Assembly (NCBI GenBank): GCA_047606545.1 | Contig: JASGEI010000008.1 | Span: 1-53,045 of the forward strand | Direction of reading: 5' to 3' | Origin: JASGDC01 sp047606545 | GTDB taxonomy: Bacteria > Actinomycetota > Actinomycetes > Actinomycetales > Micrococcaceae | Length of the DNA stretch: 53,045 nt | Part shown: in pieces, positions 42,673 through 50,584 of the stretch | Layout: every line of letters begins with the position of its first letter | Position numbering within the stretch: the stretch's first letter is position 1 | Translations under genes and position numbers: made by a program | The notes under the pieces: generated by a model | What the model was told of the DNA's origin: nothing | The model's database searches: none | Seen by the model: only the letters and a program-made list of their open reading frames with translations

Positions 42673-43035
42673 TTACTGGTATCCCAATTTACGAGCTACT
42701 TCCTTAGCATCGTCAGTAACTGGTACCGCAAATACTGCTGTTCCGTAAGCAGCAACTTCAGTTCCTAAATCACCAATCTCACTTGAGTCGAAACGCATAG
42801 CTACTACAGCGTTACCTCCACGGTCTGCTGCTTCACGGTTCATGCGTTCAATTGCTTCGTTACGAGAGTGCATCAGGTTAGTAGTTAAACCTTGCATTTC
42901 ACCGCCAACAAGAGCTTTTAGCTGTGCACCAAACTGCGAAACGATGTTACGAGAACGAGCCGTTAGACCGAAAACTTCGCCGCAAACATATTTAATTTCC
43001 CAACCAGGTAGGTCATTTGTAGTTGAAATTAGCAT
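42673..43035 (-). CDS. YbjQ / UPF0145 family protein
   Basis: The protein has 120 residues. It starts LISTTNDLPGWEIKYVCGEVFGLTAR and includes the family blocks SRNIVSQFGAQLKALVGGEM, LMHSRNEAIERMNREAADRG and GNAVVAMRFDSSEI. The sequence ends in a strand, AAYGTAVFAVPV. YbjQ proteins form pentamers. They were proposed to bind heavy metals, but the role is unproven. It is a single gene on the minus strand, upstream of tRNA-Ser and divergent from the queuosine-precursor transporter. AAAGAAAGAAG is the likely ribosome site. Confidence 0.9.
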   Translation of the reverse strand: MLISTTNDLPGWEIKYVCGEVFGLTARSRNIVSQFGAQLKALVGGEMQGLTTNLMHSRNEAIERMNREAADRGGNAVVAMRFDSSEIGDLGTEVAAYGTAVFAVPVTDDAKEVARKLGYQ

Positions 43036-43111
43036 AATACTCTTCTTTCTTTTTATTTATTTGTATTTAATTTTAGTCGAATAATACAGAAAGTTATAGC
43101 TTTGAGATAAT

Positions 43112-43810
43112 ATGTTAAGAGCTATGACAGAGATTATTAAAGACAAAATTATTGTCAAAGACAAGTTATATTATGCACACAGAGGTTCAGGTAATTACGA
43201 TATTACGGTTGTTACCTTCTGTGTTTTATTACTCATCTCCAATATTTGTGCGACTAAACTAATTCAATTTGGACCTTTTATAACTGATGGAGGAGCTTTC
43301 TTATTTCCACTTACTTACATTATTGGCGACTTACTTGCTGAAGTTTATGGTTTTAAGGCTACAAAGCGTGCTATCAAACTTGGTTTTTTCCTATCAGTCT
43401 TAGCATCGTTAACTTTTTATATTGTCCAAATTTCGCCACCAGCACCTGATTATCATAACCAAGCAGCTTTTGAAGCAGTGTTAGGATTTGTACCTCGTAT
43501 CGTACTAGCATCTCTTTGCGGATATACTGTAGGGCAGCTCCTTAACTCATACGTAATGGTTAAGCTGAAAGAGTACGCTAAAGAGCATAAGCTTTGGGTT
43601 CGATTGATTAGTTCTACTATGGTTGGAGAATTTGCCGATACCTTAGTATTCTGTACAATTGCATTTTTCGGAGTAGTTACTGGATGGGATTTTGTAAACT
43701 ATGTAATTACTGGGTATGTATATAAGTGCGCAGTAGAGCTAATTATGTTGCCAGTAACTTATCGAGTAATCGCTTGGGTTAAGAGCAAAGAACCTACCTA
43801 TTATGAATAG
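43112..43810 (+). CDS. yhhQ: Queuosine precursor transporter (YhhQ family)
   Basis: The protein has 232 residues and about six transmembrane helices. Characteristic segments are CVLLLISNICATKLI in the first helix, FPLTYIIGDLLAEVYGFKATKRAI, SLCGYTVGQLLNSYVMVKLK and STMVGEFADTLVFCTIAFFG. The family imports preQ0/preQ1-type precursors or queuine. The gene is convergent with tgt, overlapping by ten bases, and tgt inserts such bases into tRNA, so a salvage pair is likely. ATG at 43112 or 43124 could be the start, and neither has a clear ribosome site. Confidence 0.88.
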   Translation: MLRAMTEIIKDKIIVKDKLYYAHRGSGNYDITVVTFCVLLLISNICATKLIQFGPFITDGGAFLFPLTYIIGDLLAEVYGFKATKRAIKLGFFLSVLASLTFYIVQISPPAPDYHNQAAFEAVLGFVPRIVLASLCGYTVGQLLNSYVMVKLKEYAKEHKLWVRLISSTMVGEFADTLVFCTIAFFGVVTGWDFVNYVITGYVYKCAVELIMLPVTYRVIAWVKSKEPTYYE

Positions 43811-45006
43811 AAGCGACCTAGCATCTGCTCTTTATAATCATAGAATTTACCAAGTTCCATAGATTTACGAATTTCTTCTACGAAGTTAATAGTAAAGTAT
43901 TCATTATGGATAGTTGCTAACGTAAAACCAAACATTTCCTTAGCTTTAAACAAATGATGTAAGTAGGCTTTGGTGTAATTTTGGCACGTATAGCACTGGC
44001 AATCTTTTTCAATAGGGGAGAAGTCCTTTTTGTAGGCTGCACGAGTAATGTTGAATCTACCATCTTTAGTGTAAACAGCGCCATTTCGTGCTACTCGTGA
44101 TGGGTTTACACAATCAAAGGTATCTGCACCATTTTCAATTCCGGCAAAGAAATCATCTGGCTCACTAATGCCTAATAAGTGTCGAGGTTTCGCTTTAGGT
44201 AGTTCTTCGCTAACCCAACGAACGATAGTGGACATATTCTCTTTTTCTAGAGCACCACCAATACCAAAACCGTCAAATTCCTGACCGTTAATATTCATCA
44301 TGCCTAGATCTTTAGCTGCTTTCCTGCGAAGGTCCTCATATTGTGCACCTTGAATTACACCGAATAATGCTTGGTAGGGCTTGTTACTGCGTTCTTTAGT
44401 TAAGCGCTGGTGCTCAATCAGGCATCGAATTGCCCAGAGCCTAGTGCGTTCTAAAGAACGAATTTGATAGTGTTTGGTGTTCATTAAAGTAGTTAATTCA
44501 TCAAAAGCAAACATAATATCAGCGCCAAGTTGATGCTGTACTTGCATAGAAACTTCAGGAGTAAAGCGGTGTTTTGAACCATCTAGATGAGATTTAAAAG
44601 TGACACCGTCATTATCGACAAAAGCTAGTTTTTCTTTACCTTTGGCAGTTTGGTTATCAGCTCGTTTATCAGTTTCATTCATAGAGATAACTTTTTTAAA
44701 TCCTGCACCAAGACTCATCACTTGGAAGCCGCCGCTATCGGTAAAAGTTGGGCCATCCCAGTTCATAAATTTTCCTAAACCACCAGCCATGTCTAAAATT
44801 TCAGGGCCAGGTTGTAGGTATAAATGATAAGCATTGGCTAATACAGCTTGAGCATTAGCTGCTTTCACTTGTTCTGGTGCTAGAGTTTTAACAGTTGCTT
44901 TAGTGCCAACCACAATAAAGGCAGGAGTTTGAATTTCTCCATGTGGAGTAGTGATTATGCCAGTTCTACCGAGTTTATTATCTAGTTCTTTATGAATCTT
45001 GAACAT
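43801..45006 (-). CDS. tgt: tRNA-guanine transglycosylase (queuine tRNA-ribosyltransferase)
   Basis: The protein has 401 residues. TPAFIVVGTKATVKTLAPEQ, FTDSGGFQVMSLG (catalytic Asp and substrate pocket), FGVIQGAQYEDLRR, GFGIGGALEKENM, DTFDCVNPSRVARNGAVYT (second catalytic Asp) and the zinc site CQCYTCQNYTKAYLHHL are all present. It swaps guanine-34 for preQ1 (or queuine) in tRNAs with GUN anticodons, such as the tRNA-Asp(GUC) in this window. An insertion-like segment around residues 85-115 (MNETDKRADNQTAKGKEK) is longer than in E. coli. The start is next to the DUF4916 stop, consistent with an operon. Confidence 0.95.
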   Translation of the reverse strand: MFKIHKELDNKLGRTGIITTPHGEIQTPAFIVVGTKATVKTLAPEQVKAANAQAVLANAYHLYLQPGPEILDMAGGLGKFMNWDGPTFTDSGGFQVMSLGAGFKKVISMNETDKRADNQTAKGKEKLAFVDNDGVTFKSHLDGSKHRFTPEVSMQVQHQLGADIMFAFDELTTLMNTKHYQIRSLERTRLWAIRCLIEHQRLTKERSNKPYQALFGVIQGAQYEDLRRKAAKDLGMMNINGQEFDGFGIGGALEKENMSTIVRWVSEELPKAKPRHLLGISEPDDFFAGIENGADTFDCVNPSRVARNGAVYTKDGRFNITRAAYKKDFSPIEKDCQCYTCQNYTKAYLHHLFKAKEMFGFTLATIHNEYFTINFVEEIRKSMELGKFYDYKEQMLGRFYS

Positions 45007-45548
45007 TATTCGCAGAAAATCCCCATGTGTGAAAGTGCTTGGTAAATAATTAAACCTTGGCTATCGTCCATCTCAGCTTGCATAGCATCAGATATTACTT
45101 CACTTGGAGTGAACCAGTTAAACTCTAGTGCAGATTTGCGTGGTTCTACTTGGCCTTTAATGGGCACAATATACCCTAATGAAATAGCGTGTTGCCTTGA
45201 ATCTACGAACGCCGTAACTCCAGGAGTTGGGAAGTACTGAGTAACGGTGAATGGGTGTGCGCTTTGTGGCATGTTAGGCATTGCTAGCGAACCTAAGTCT
45301 TTCTCTATATGGCGTAGGATTGCTGCCTGGATTACTTCACCATATTCAATACGACCAGAAACAATACTACGAGAAATATCGCCATTATCATTGGCTTGCA
45401 TCAACAAACCGATATGAGTAACTTGTCCAAATTCGTCAATTTTTACTGGAATAGCTTGAATGTATATCAGTGGCACTTTAGCGCGAACTTCTTGGAATTC
45501 TGGCTCTGGTAACCAACCTTCGCTACCTTCTGATGAAAGCACAGCCAT
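45006..45548 (-). CDS. DUF4916 Nudix-like protein
   Basis: The protein has 180 residues from the ATG chosen here (MAVLSSEGSEGWLPEPEF), which follows an AGAGGT ribosome site by seven bases. The frame is open 45 codons further, but that would run through the tmk start. The middle has a Nudix-like box, GRIEYGEVIQAAILRHIEKDLGS, in which the catalytic REUxEE positions read RHIEKD, so the metal-binding glutamates are mostly lost. LIYIQAIPVKIDEFGQVTHI and a C-terminal EFNWFTPSEVI support the fold. DUF4916 proteins are actinobacterial and uncharacterised, and a binding rather than hydrolytic role is possible. Confidence 0.8.
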   Translation of the reverse strand: MAVLSSEGSEGWLPEPEFQEVRAKVPLIYIQAIPVKIDEFGQVTHIGLLMQANDNGDISRSIVSGRIEYGEVIQAAILRHIEKDLGSLAMPNMPQSAHPFTVTQYFPTPGVTAFVDSRQHAISLGYIVPIKGQVEPRKSALEFNWFTPSEVISDAMQAEMDDSQGLIIYQALSHMGIFCE

Positions 45549-45579
45549 TACTTTACCTCTTTCACTGCTTTTTCTTTTC

Positions 45580-45596
45580 ATTCTACTCTGTAGAAT
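45580..45596. promoter_or_regulatory. Palindrome carrying opposed -10 elements between DUF4916 and tmk
   Basis: ATTCTAC-TCT-GTAGAAT is a perfect 7-3-7 palindrome. Each arm contains TAGAAT in its own direction: 45591-45596 for tmk, whose ATG starts seven bases later, and 45580-45585 reversed for DUF4916. It may be a bidirectional promoter core or an operator. Confidence 0.5.
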
Positions 45597-45602
45597 AGTT
45601 GC

Positions 45603-46229
45603 ATGAGTATTTTTATCACTTTTGAAGGCGCTGATGGCTCTGGCAAAACTACCCAAATAGTATTGCTTCATAAGTGGTTGCAAGAAAAGTATGGTTTAGA
45701 AGTAGTTAAGACTCGTGAACCTGGTGGCACACCATTAGGTGAAGCTCTACGAGATTTGGTGTTAATTAATAGAGACACTCCAGCAAATCCAAAATCTGAA
45801 GCATTATTATTTGCTGCAAGTCGTTCTCAGCATGCTTCTGATTTAATTAGGCCAGCCCTAGAAGCTGGCAAAGTTGTACTGTGTGACCGGTATATTGATT
45901 CGTCAGTAGCTTATCAAGGATATGGTAGAAAACTAGGCGCGAAGAAAATTAGTGATTTATCACTATGGGCTACGGACTGCTTAATACCAGATCTTTGCAT
46001 TGTGCTTGATATTGATGCTGAAACTTCTGCGACACGTCGTGATAAACGTAGTACAGATGACAAGATTGAAGCTGAAGGATTAGATTTCCAGAAGCAAGTA
46101 CGAAAGATATATTTAGATTTAGCTAAGCAATATCCAGAAACACATAAGGTAATAAATGCAGCACGTGATGTAGATACCGTATTTACAGATATTCAAAAGT
46201 TAGTAGCTAAAAGGTTGAAACAAAAATGA
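45603..46229 (+). CDS. tmk: Thymidylate kinase
   Basis: The protein has 208 residues, full length. The P-loop is FITFEGADGSGKTTQIVLLH. TREPGGTPLGEALRDL, VVLCDRYIDSSVAYQGYGRK (DR motif) and LCIVLDIDAETSATRRDKR (lid region) follow. It phosphorylates dTMP to dTDP with ATP. Basic residues in the lid and a non-basic P-loop interior suggest the type II (E. coli-like) arrangement. No ribosome site precedes the ATG, and TAGAAT ends seven bases before it, so the message may be leaderless. It overlaps holB by four bases (ATGA). Confidence 0.96.
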   Translation: MSIFITFEGADGSGKTTQIVLLHKWLQEKYGLEVVKTREPGGTPLGEALRDLVLINRDTPANPKSEALLFAASRSQHASDLIRPALEAGKVVLCDRYIDSSVAYQGYGRKLGAKKISDLSLWATDCLIPDLCIVLDIDAETSATRRDKRSTDDKIEAEGLDFQKQVRKIYLDLAKQYPETHKVINAARDVDTVFTDIQKLVAKRLKQK

Positions 46230-47371
46230 GTGTCTGGGATGAATTAGTCGGGCAAGATAAGACAGTCGAACTACTAAAGCGAGTAGTTGCTAGTGAGCAA
46301 CCTAATCATGCTTGGCTATTTAGTGGGGCTCCTGGTTCTGGTCGGTCTAATGTGGCAAGATCATTTGCTGCAGCTTTGAACTGTGAAACAGGTACTGGTT
46401 GTGGGACATGTAAAGCTTGTAATCTTGTATTTGCCGGTTCTCATCCTGATGTTACTATTATGGCTACCGATAAGGTTACTATTAGTATCGAGGAAGTACG
46501 CAAACTAATTCTTAAGTCTTATGATCGACCAAGTACAGCTCGGTGGCGTATTATTATTGTCGAAGACGCAGATAGGATGACAGAACGAACTTCTAACGTA
46601 CTATTAAAAGCTTTAGAAGAGCCAGCTCCACGTACAATTTGGATGCTTTGTGCACCAAGTCCAATAGATTTACAACCGACAATTCGTTCTAGATGTCAAA
46701 TTATTACATTGGCAGTGCCAAGTGCTAAACAGATTTCAAAATTATTAAATACTCGTGATGGCATCCCAGAAGAGACTGCGTATAAGATGGCACAGATTTC
46801 CCAAGGGCATATAGGTGTAGCTAAATGGCTTGCCACTAGTGAACAAGCCCGAAATCGAAGAGCTCAAATTTTAAGTATCCCTGCCCAAGTTAGTACAGTA
46901 GGGCAAGCAGTGCGAGCAGCAGATTTTATTGTGAAAATTGCTAAAGAAGATGCTGAATTTTCTCTAGGCGAGTTTGCAGAGAAGGAAAAAGAGCAGGTGC
47001 TGCACGCTAATGGTTTAACTGAAGATGATAAATTGCCACCTCATATTAGAGCGCAGCTACGTAAGATAGATGCAGATCAAAAGCGCCGAGCAACTAGAGG
47101 ACAAAAGGATACTTTAGATCGTATTATGCTAGATATTCTTTCTTTCTATCGAGATGTGCTGTGGTATCAACTAGGAGTTAATCCGCAATATATCAATATT
47201 GATATGGAAGATAGTATTAAAGATTTTGCGAGAAAGTATAAGACTAAGAATACTTTGAAATGTATTGAAGCAATTGCGGTTGCAAGGAAAAGGTTAGCCA
47301 CTAATGCCGCAGTACTTTTGACTATAGAAGCAATGGTGTTAGCGTTAGTACATAGCAGTGATAAACATTAA
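46226..47371 (+). CDS. holB: DNA polymerase III subunit delta prime
   Basis: The protein has 381 residues. An AAA+ clamp-loader fold has WLFSGAPGSGRSNVARSFAA (a modified P-loop ending in Arg-Ser), a zinc site (CETGTGCGTCKACNLV), RIIIVEDADRMTERTSNVLL and LKALEEPAPRTIWMLC. The C-terminal collar region runs from about 200. It partners DnaX, also encoded in this window, in loading the sliding clamp. The start overlaps the tmk stop in ATGA, so translation is coupled. tmk-holB is a common bacterial gene pair. Confidence 0.93.
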   Translation: MSVWDELVGQDKTVELLKRVVASEQPNHAWLFSGAPGSGRSNVARSFAAALNCETGTGCGTCKACNLVFAGSHPDVTIMATDKVTISIEEVRKLILKSYDRPSTARWRIIIVEDADRMTERTSNVLLKALEEPAPRTIWMLCAPSPIDLQPTIRSRCQIITLAVPSAKQISKLLNTRDGIPEETAYKMAQISQGHIGVAKWLATSEQARNRRAQILSIPAQVSTVGQAVRAADFIVKIAKEDAEFSLGEFAEKEKEQVLHANGLTEDDKLPPHIRAQLRKIDADQKRRATRGQKDTLDRIMLDILSFYRDVLWYQLGVNPQYINIDMEDSIKDFARKYKTKNTLKCIEAIAVARKRLATNAAVLLTIEAMVLALVHSSDKH

Positions 47372-47383
47372 GGTATCGAAAGT

Positions 47384-48961
47384 ATGAGTGAGACCAGAGC
47401 TTCGAGAAAAGAGATTGCCCGCAAGCATCTAAAAAAGAACCGTAAAAATAGCATCTTTAAAATTGCAGGAATAATTTTATTGGTACTTGCAGTAGTTGCA
47501 GGTATGGTTTTTGGTATTAGCAAACTTACTCAAAATCCTTTAGCTAGTGGTGCTCCAGCTAAAACTAAGTCTTTTTACAATCAAAAACTTAATTGGCAAT
47601 CATGTGAAAACGGGATGTATTGTGCGACTATGCAAGCACCGGTTGACTGGAATAATCCTAAAGGCGATAAAGTAAGTATTGCACTTATTAAGACTCAAGC
47701 TACGGGACAAAAGCAAGGATCTATAGTGATGAACCCTGGTGGTCCGGGTAGTTCTGGTTATGACTGGGTAAAAGATAGTGCTATGTCTACCATTTCAAGT
47801 AAAGTAACTCAGTCTTATGACATAGTTGGTTTCGACCCGCGTGGTATTAATAAGTCTGATGGCATTAAATGTCTAGATGATAAACAACATGATACTTTCC
47901 GAACTAACACCGCAAATATGGATAGTGATTCTGGATTAGCTAAATTGCGTACTGAATATAAAAGTATTGCAGACTCTTGTAAAAAGAATAGTGGCCCAGT
48001 GCTTGGTCACATGGATACCGCTAGTGTAGCTCGGGATATGGATTTAATTCGAGCATTAATTGGTGAACAAAAATTAAATTATTTAGGTTTCTCATACGGT
48101 ACACTTCTGGGTGCAACTTATGCCAACCTATATCCTGAACACGTAGGGCATGTGGTACTTGATGGGGCAGTGGATCCAGCTTTGTCATATTCTGAAGTAA
48201 CTAAAATACAAGCCTCTGGTTTTGAACAAGCTCTTAAAGAGTATGCACAAAGTTGTATAAAGCAAAAACCTTGTCCACTAGACCCTGATGGTGATGGGGA
48301 CGCAAAAGCTATTGTAAGCAGTATCCAAAAGATGCTTAATGATAATCTTTCTAAACCTATGAAGACTTCTGATGGACGTACTGCGACTTCGTCAATTTTG
48401 GCACAAGGTATCATGGTGCCACTTTATAACAATTTGCTTTGGCCAACACTTTCTCAAGCTATTTCTGAAGCAATGGCTGGCAAACCTGATAGGTTGGTTC
48501 AATTCTCAGATGCTTCTGCTGAGCGTGGTAATGATGGTAAATATACTGGAAATAGTGATTTTTCATTTATGGCAGTAAATTGCTTAGACTATAGTATCCC
48601 TTCGGATACTAAGAGTATTCGTGCTGATGAAGCTGCTTTAGAAAAAGTTTCTCCGACATTTGGTCGTTACATGGCTGGTGGTGGTGTAATTTGTGAGAAT
48701 TGGCCTTATAAAACTATTCGTAAAATAGGGCCTATCTCTACGACTTCGAAATCACCATTGTTGGTTATCGGTACTTCTGGTGACCCAGCTACGCCTTTTG
48801 CATCTGCGCAAAATCTAACAAAAGAATTAGGAAATGCTAGGTTGTTGAAGTGGAAAGGACAAGGACATACCGCTTATGGTCGCTCTAATGATTGTGTGCG
48901 CGACACGGTAGATAATTATTTTTTATCAGGAAATTTACCTGAGAATAATAAAACTTGTTAG
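47384..48961 (+). CDS. Membrane-anchored or secreted alpha/beta hydrolase, tripeptidyl aminopeptidase type
   Basis: The protein has 525 residues. A basic N-terminus is followed by one hydrophobic helix (about 25-45), either a signal anchor or a signal peptide. The catalytic domain has IVMNPGGPGSSGYDWV (oxyanion loop), YDIVGFDPRGINKSDG, LGFSYGTLLGATYANLYP (nucleophile Ser), and in the TAP-like C-terminal region VIGTSGDPATPFASAQNL (Asp) and WKGQGHTAY (His). Members remove di- or tripeptides from the N-terminus of peptides outside the cell. It lies 12 bases after holB and could be co-transcribed. Two amino-acid permeases follow, which would fit peptide use. Confidence 0.9.
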   Translation: MSETRASRKEIARKHLKKNRKNSIFKIAGIILLVLAVVAGMVFGISKLTQNPLASGAPAKTKSFYNQKLNWQSCENGMYCATMQAPVDWNNPKGDKVSIALIKTQATGQKQGSIVMNPGGPGSSGYDWVKDSAMSTISSKVTQSYDIVGFDPRGINKSDGIKCLDDKQHDTFRTNTANMDSDSGLAKLRTEYKSIADSCKKNSGPVLGHMDTASVARDMDLIRALIGEQKLNYLGFSYGTLLGATYANLYPEHVGHVVLDGAVDPALSYSEVTKIQASGFEQALKEYAQSCIKQKPCPLDPDGDGDAKAIVSSIQKMLNDNLSKPMKTSDGRTATSSILAQGIMVPLYNNLLWPTLSQAISEAMAGKPDRLVQFSDASAERGNDGKYTGNSDFSFMAVNCLDYSIPSDTKSIRADEAALEKVSPTFGRYMAGGGVICENWPYKTIRKIGPISTTSKSPLLVIGTSGDPATPFASAQNLTKELGNARLLKWKGQGHTAYGRSNDCVRDTVDNYFLSGNLPENNKTC

Positions 48962-49044
48962 ATAGACAAAAATCGTACAAAAATAAAGGTTTTTTGCAGG
49001 TGGCTACGAAGTCATAGATTAGCTCAATCGGCGTATTTATAGGG

Positions 49045-49110
49045 CAAGTTATAAATTTTTGTAATGAAATATTAATGTTTTTTTATGCATGCCTGTAAAA
49101 TTTTAACTTG
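49045..49110 (+). promoter_or_regulatory. Imperfect inverted repeat in the permease leader
   Basis: CAAGTTATAAATTTT (from 49045) and AAAATTTTAACTTG (to 49110) are inverted copies with one base of slippage. The 3' arm touches the GAAGGG ribosome site of the permease at 49124, so folding could hide it. The region is very AT-rich. Confidence 0.35.
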
Positions 49111-49123
49111 AAGGGTGTGAATT

Positions 49124-50584
49124 ATGTCTGAAACATTAAACACAAAAACAAGCATTTCAACTGTGAGACAAACACAGTTAGAAGCTGAAGAAGCAGGCTA
49201 TGAAAAAGGCTTAGGCCGTCGCCAGATGCAGATGATTGCAATTGGTGGTGCTATTGGTACTGGATTGTTTCTGGGTGCTGGTGGTCGTTTAGAGAAAGCT
49301 GGACCTTCGCTTGCAGTTGTATACCTAGTTTGTGGTATTTTTGGGTTTTTTATTCTTCGTGCCCTAGGCGAGATGGTGTTACACCGTCCTGCATCAGGTG
49401 CAATAGTATCTTATACTCGTGAATTTATTGGAGAACACGCAGCATTTGTTTCTGGCTGGCTTTACTTCATGTTTTGGGCACTTACTGGTATTGTCGATGC
49501 GACAGCGGTAGCTACCTATATGAAGTACTGGGGTTTATCCAATGAATCTAACCAGTGGTTTATAGCTTTACTTTGTATAGCCTTAGTTACAGCGGTAAAT
49601 TTGATTGGAGTTAAGTACTTCGGTGAAATGGAATTCTGGTTTGCAGTTGTTAAAGTAACTGCGTTATTAATATTCTTGCTTGTTGGTATTGTATTCGTTG
49701 GTGGGCGTATTCCAGTTAATGGTGTTTCTCCAGGATTTCATATGATTTCAGAAAATGGGGGGTTATTCCCGCATGGATTTTTACCTGCTGTGGTAATTAC
49801 TCAAGGTGTAGTTTTTGCATATGCAGGAATTGAGATGGTTGGTGTTGCTGCTGGCGAGACTGAGAGCCCAGAAAAGGTAGTGCCAAAGGCTGTTAACGCA
49901 GTTATTTGGCGTATTGCTATCTTCTATGTTGGTGCAGTAGTTTTGTTAGTTATGCTAATGCCTTTCTCTAAGTATTCTGAAGATGAATCACCATTCGTAA
50001 CATTCTTTAACAATATTGGTATTCCTGGTGCTGGTGGTGTAATGAACTTTGTGGTTATTACTGCTGCACTTTCAAGTTTGAACTCTGGTGTCTTTGCAAC
50101 TGCACGTACTCTACGTTCCATGGGTATGGCAGGTGCTGCACCAAGTTTTACTAAAAAGATGAATAAAAATCATGTGCCGGTTGGTGGTATTTTACTAACA
50201 GTTTCAGTTAGTTTGTTAGGTGTAATCCTTAACTACATCATGCCTGCACAAGCTTTTGAAATCGTATTGAATTATAGTTCTTTAGGGATTATTTGTGTAT
50301 GGATTATGATTATGCTTACGCATCTTGCATATCGTAAAGCAATTGCTGAAGGTAAGGTAGTTGAGAAAAATAAGACATTCAAGTTGATGTTTTCACCAAT
50401 TACTGACTATGTAACAATCGGTTTCTTATTACTAGTATTAGTACTTATGTACTTTGATAAACCCGTTGGACAATGGACAATTCTTTCAATTCCACTTATA
50501 GCTGTGGTCTTCTTCATTGGTTGGAAAATAGCAAAGCCTAAGATTGAAGAAGTTGATGAAAGATGGAAAGAAAATCAACAATGA
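49124..50584 (+). CDS. Amino-acid permease, AAT family (tandem copy 1)
   Basis: The protein has 486 residues and twelve predicted helices. It starts with a polar tail and then RRQMQMIAIGGAIGTGLFLGAG, the conserved first helix of AAT-family transporters. FFILRALGEMVLHRPASGA, WLYFMFWALTGIVDATAVAT, VKYFGEMEFWFAVVKV and VFAYAGIEMVGVAAGETESP follow. These are proton-coupled importers of neutral, aromatic or other amino acids, and the substrate cannot be read from sequence. It shares its layout with the next gene and ends within it (ATGA). GAAGGG is the ribosome site. Confidence 0.93.
   Translation: MSETLNTKTSISTVRQTQLEAEEAGYEKGLGRRQMQMIAIGGAIGTGLFLGAGGRLEKAGPSLAVVYLVCGIFGFFILRALGEMVLHRPASGAIVSYTREFIGEHAAFVSGWLYFMFWALTGIVDATAVATYMKYWGLSNESNQWFIALLCIALVTAVNLIGVKYFGEMEFWFAVVKVTALLIFLLVGIVFVGGRIPVNGVSPGFHMISENGGLFPHGFLPAVVITQGVVFAYAGIEMVGVAAGETESPEKVVPKAVNAVIWRIAIFYVGAVVLLVMLMPFSKYSEDESPFVTFFNNIGIPGAGGVMNFVVITAALSSLNSGVFATARTLRSMGMAGAAPSFTKKMNKNHVPVGGILLTVSVSLLGVILNYIMPAQAFEIVLNYSSLGIICVWIMIMLTHLAYRKAIAEGKVVEKNKTFKLMFSPITDYVTIGFLLLVLVLMYFDKPVGQWTILSIPLIAVVFFIGWKIAKPKIEEVDERWKENQQ

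Noticed and set aside
45549..45683. Longer DUF4916 protein starting at 45683
   Set aside because: It would run through the tmk start and P-loop codons on the other strand. The internal ATG at 45548 has a good AGAGGT site and the family-like N-terminus.
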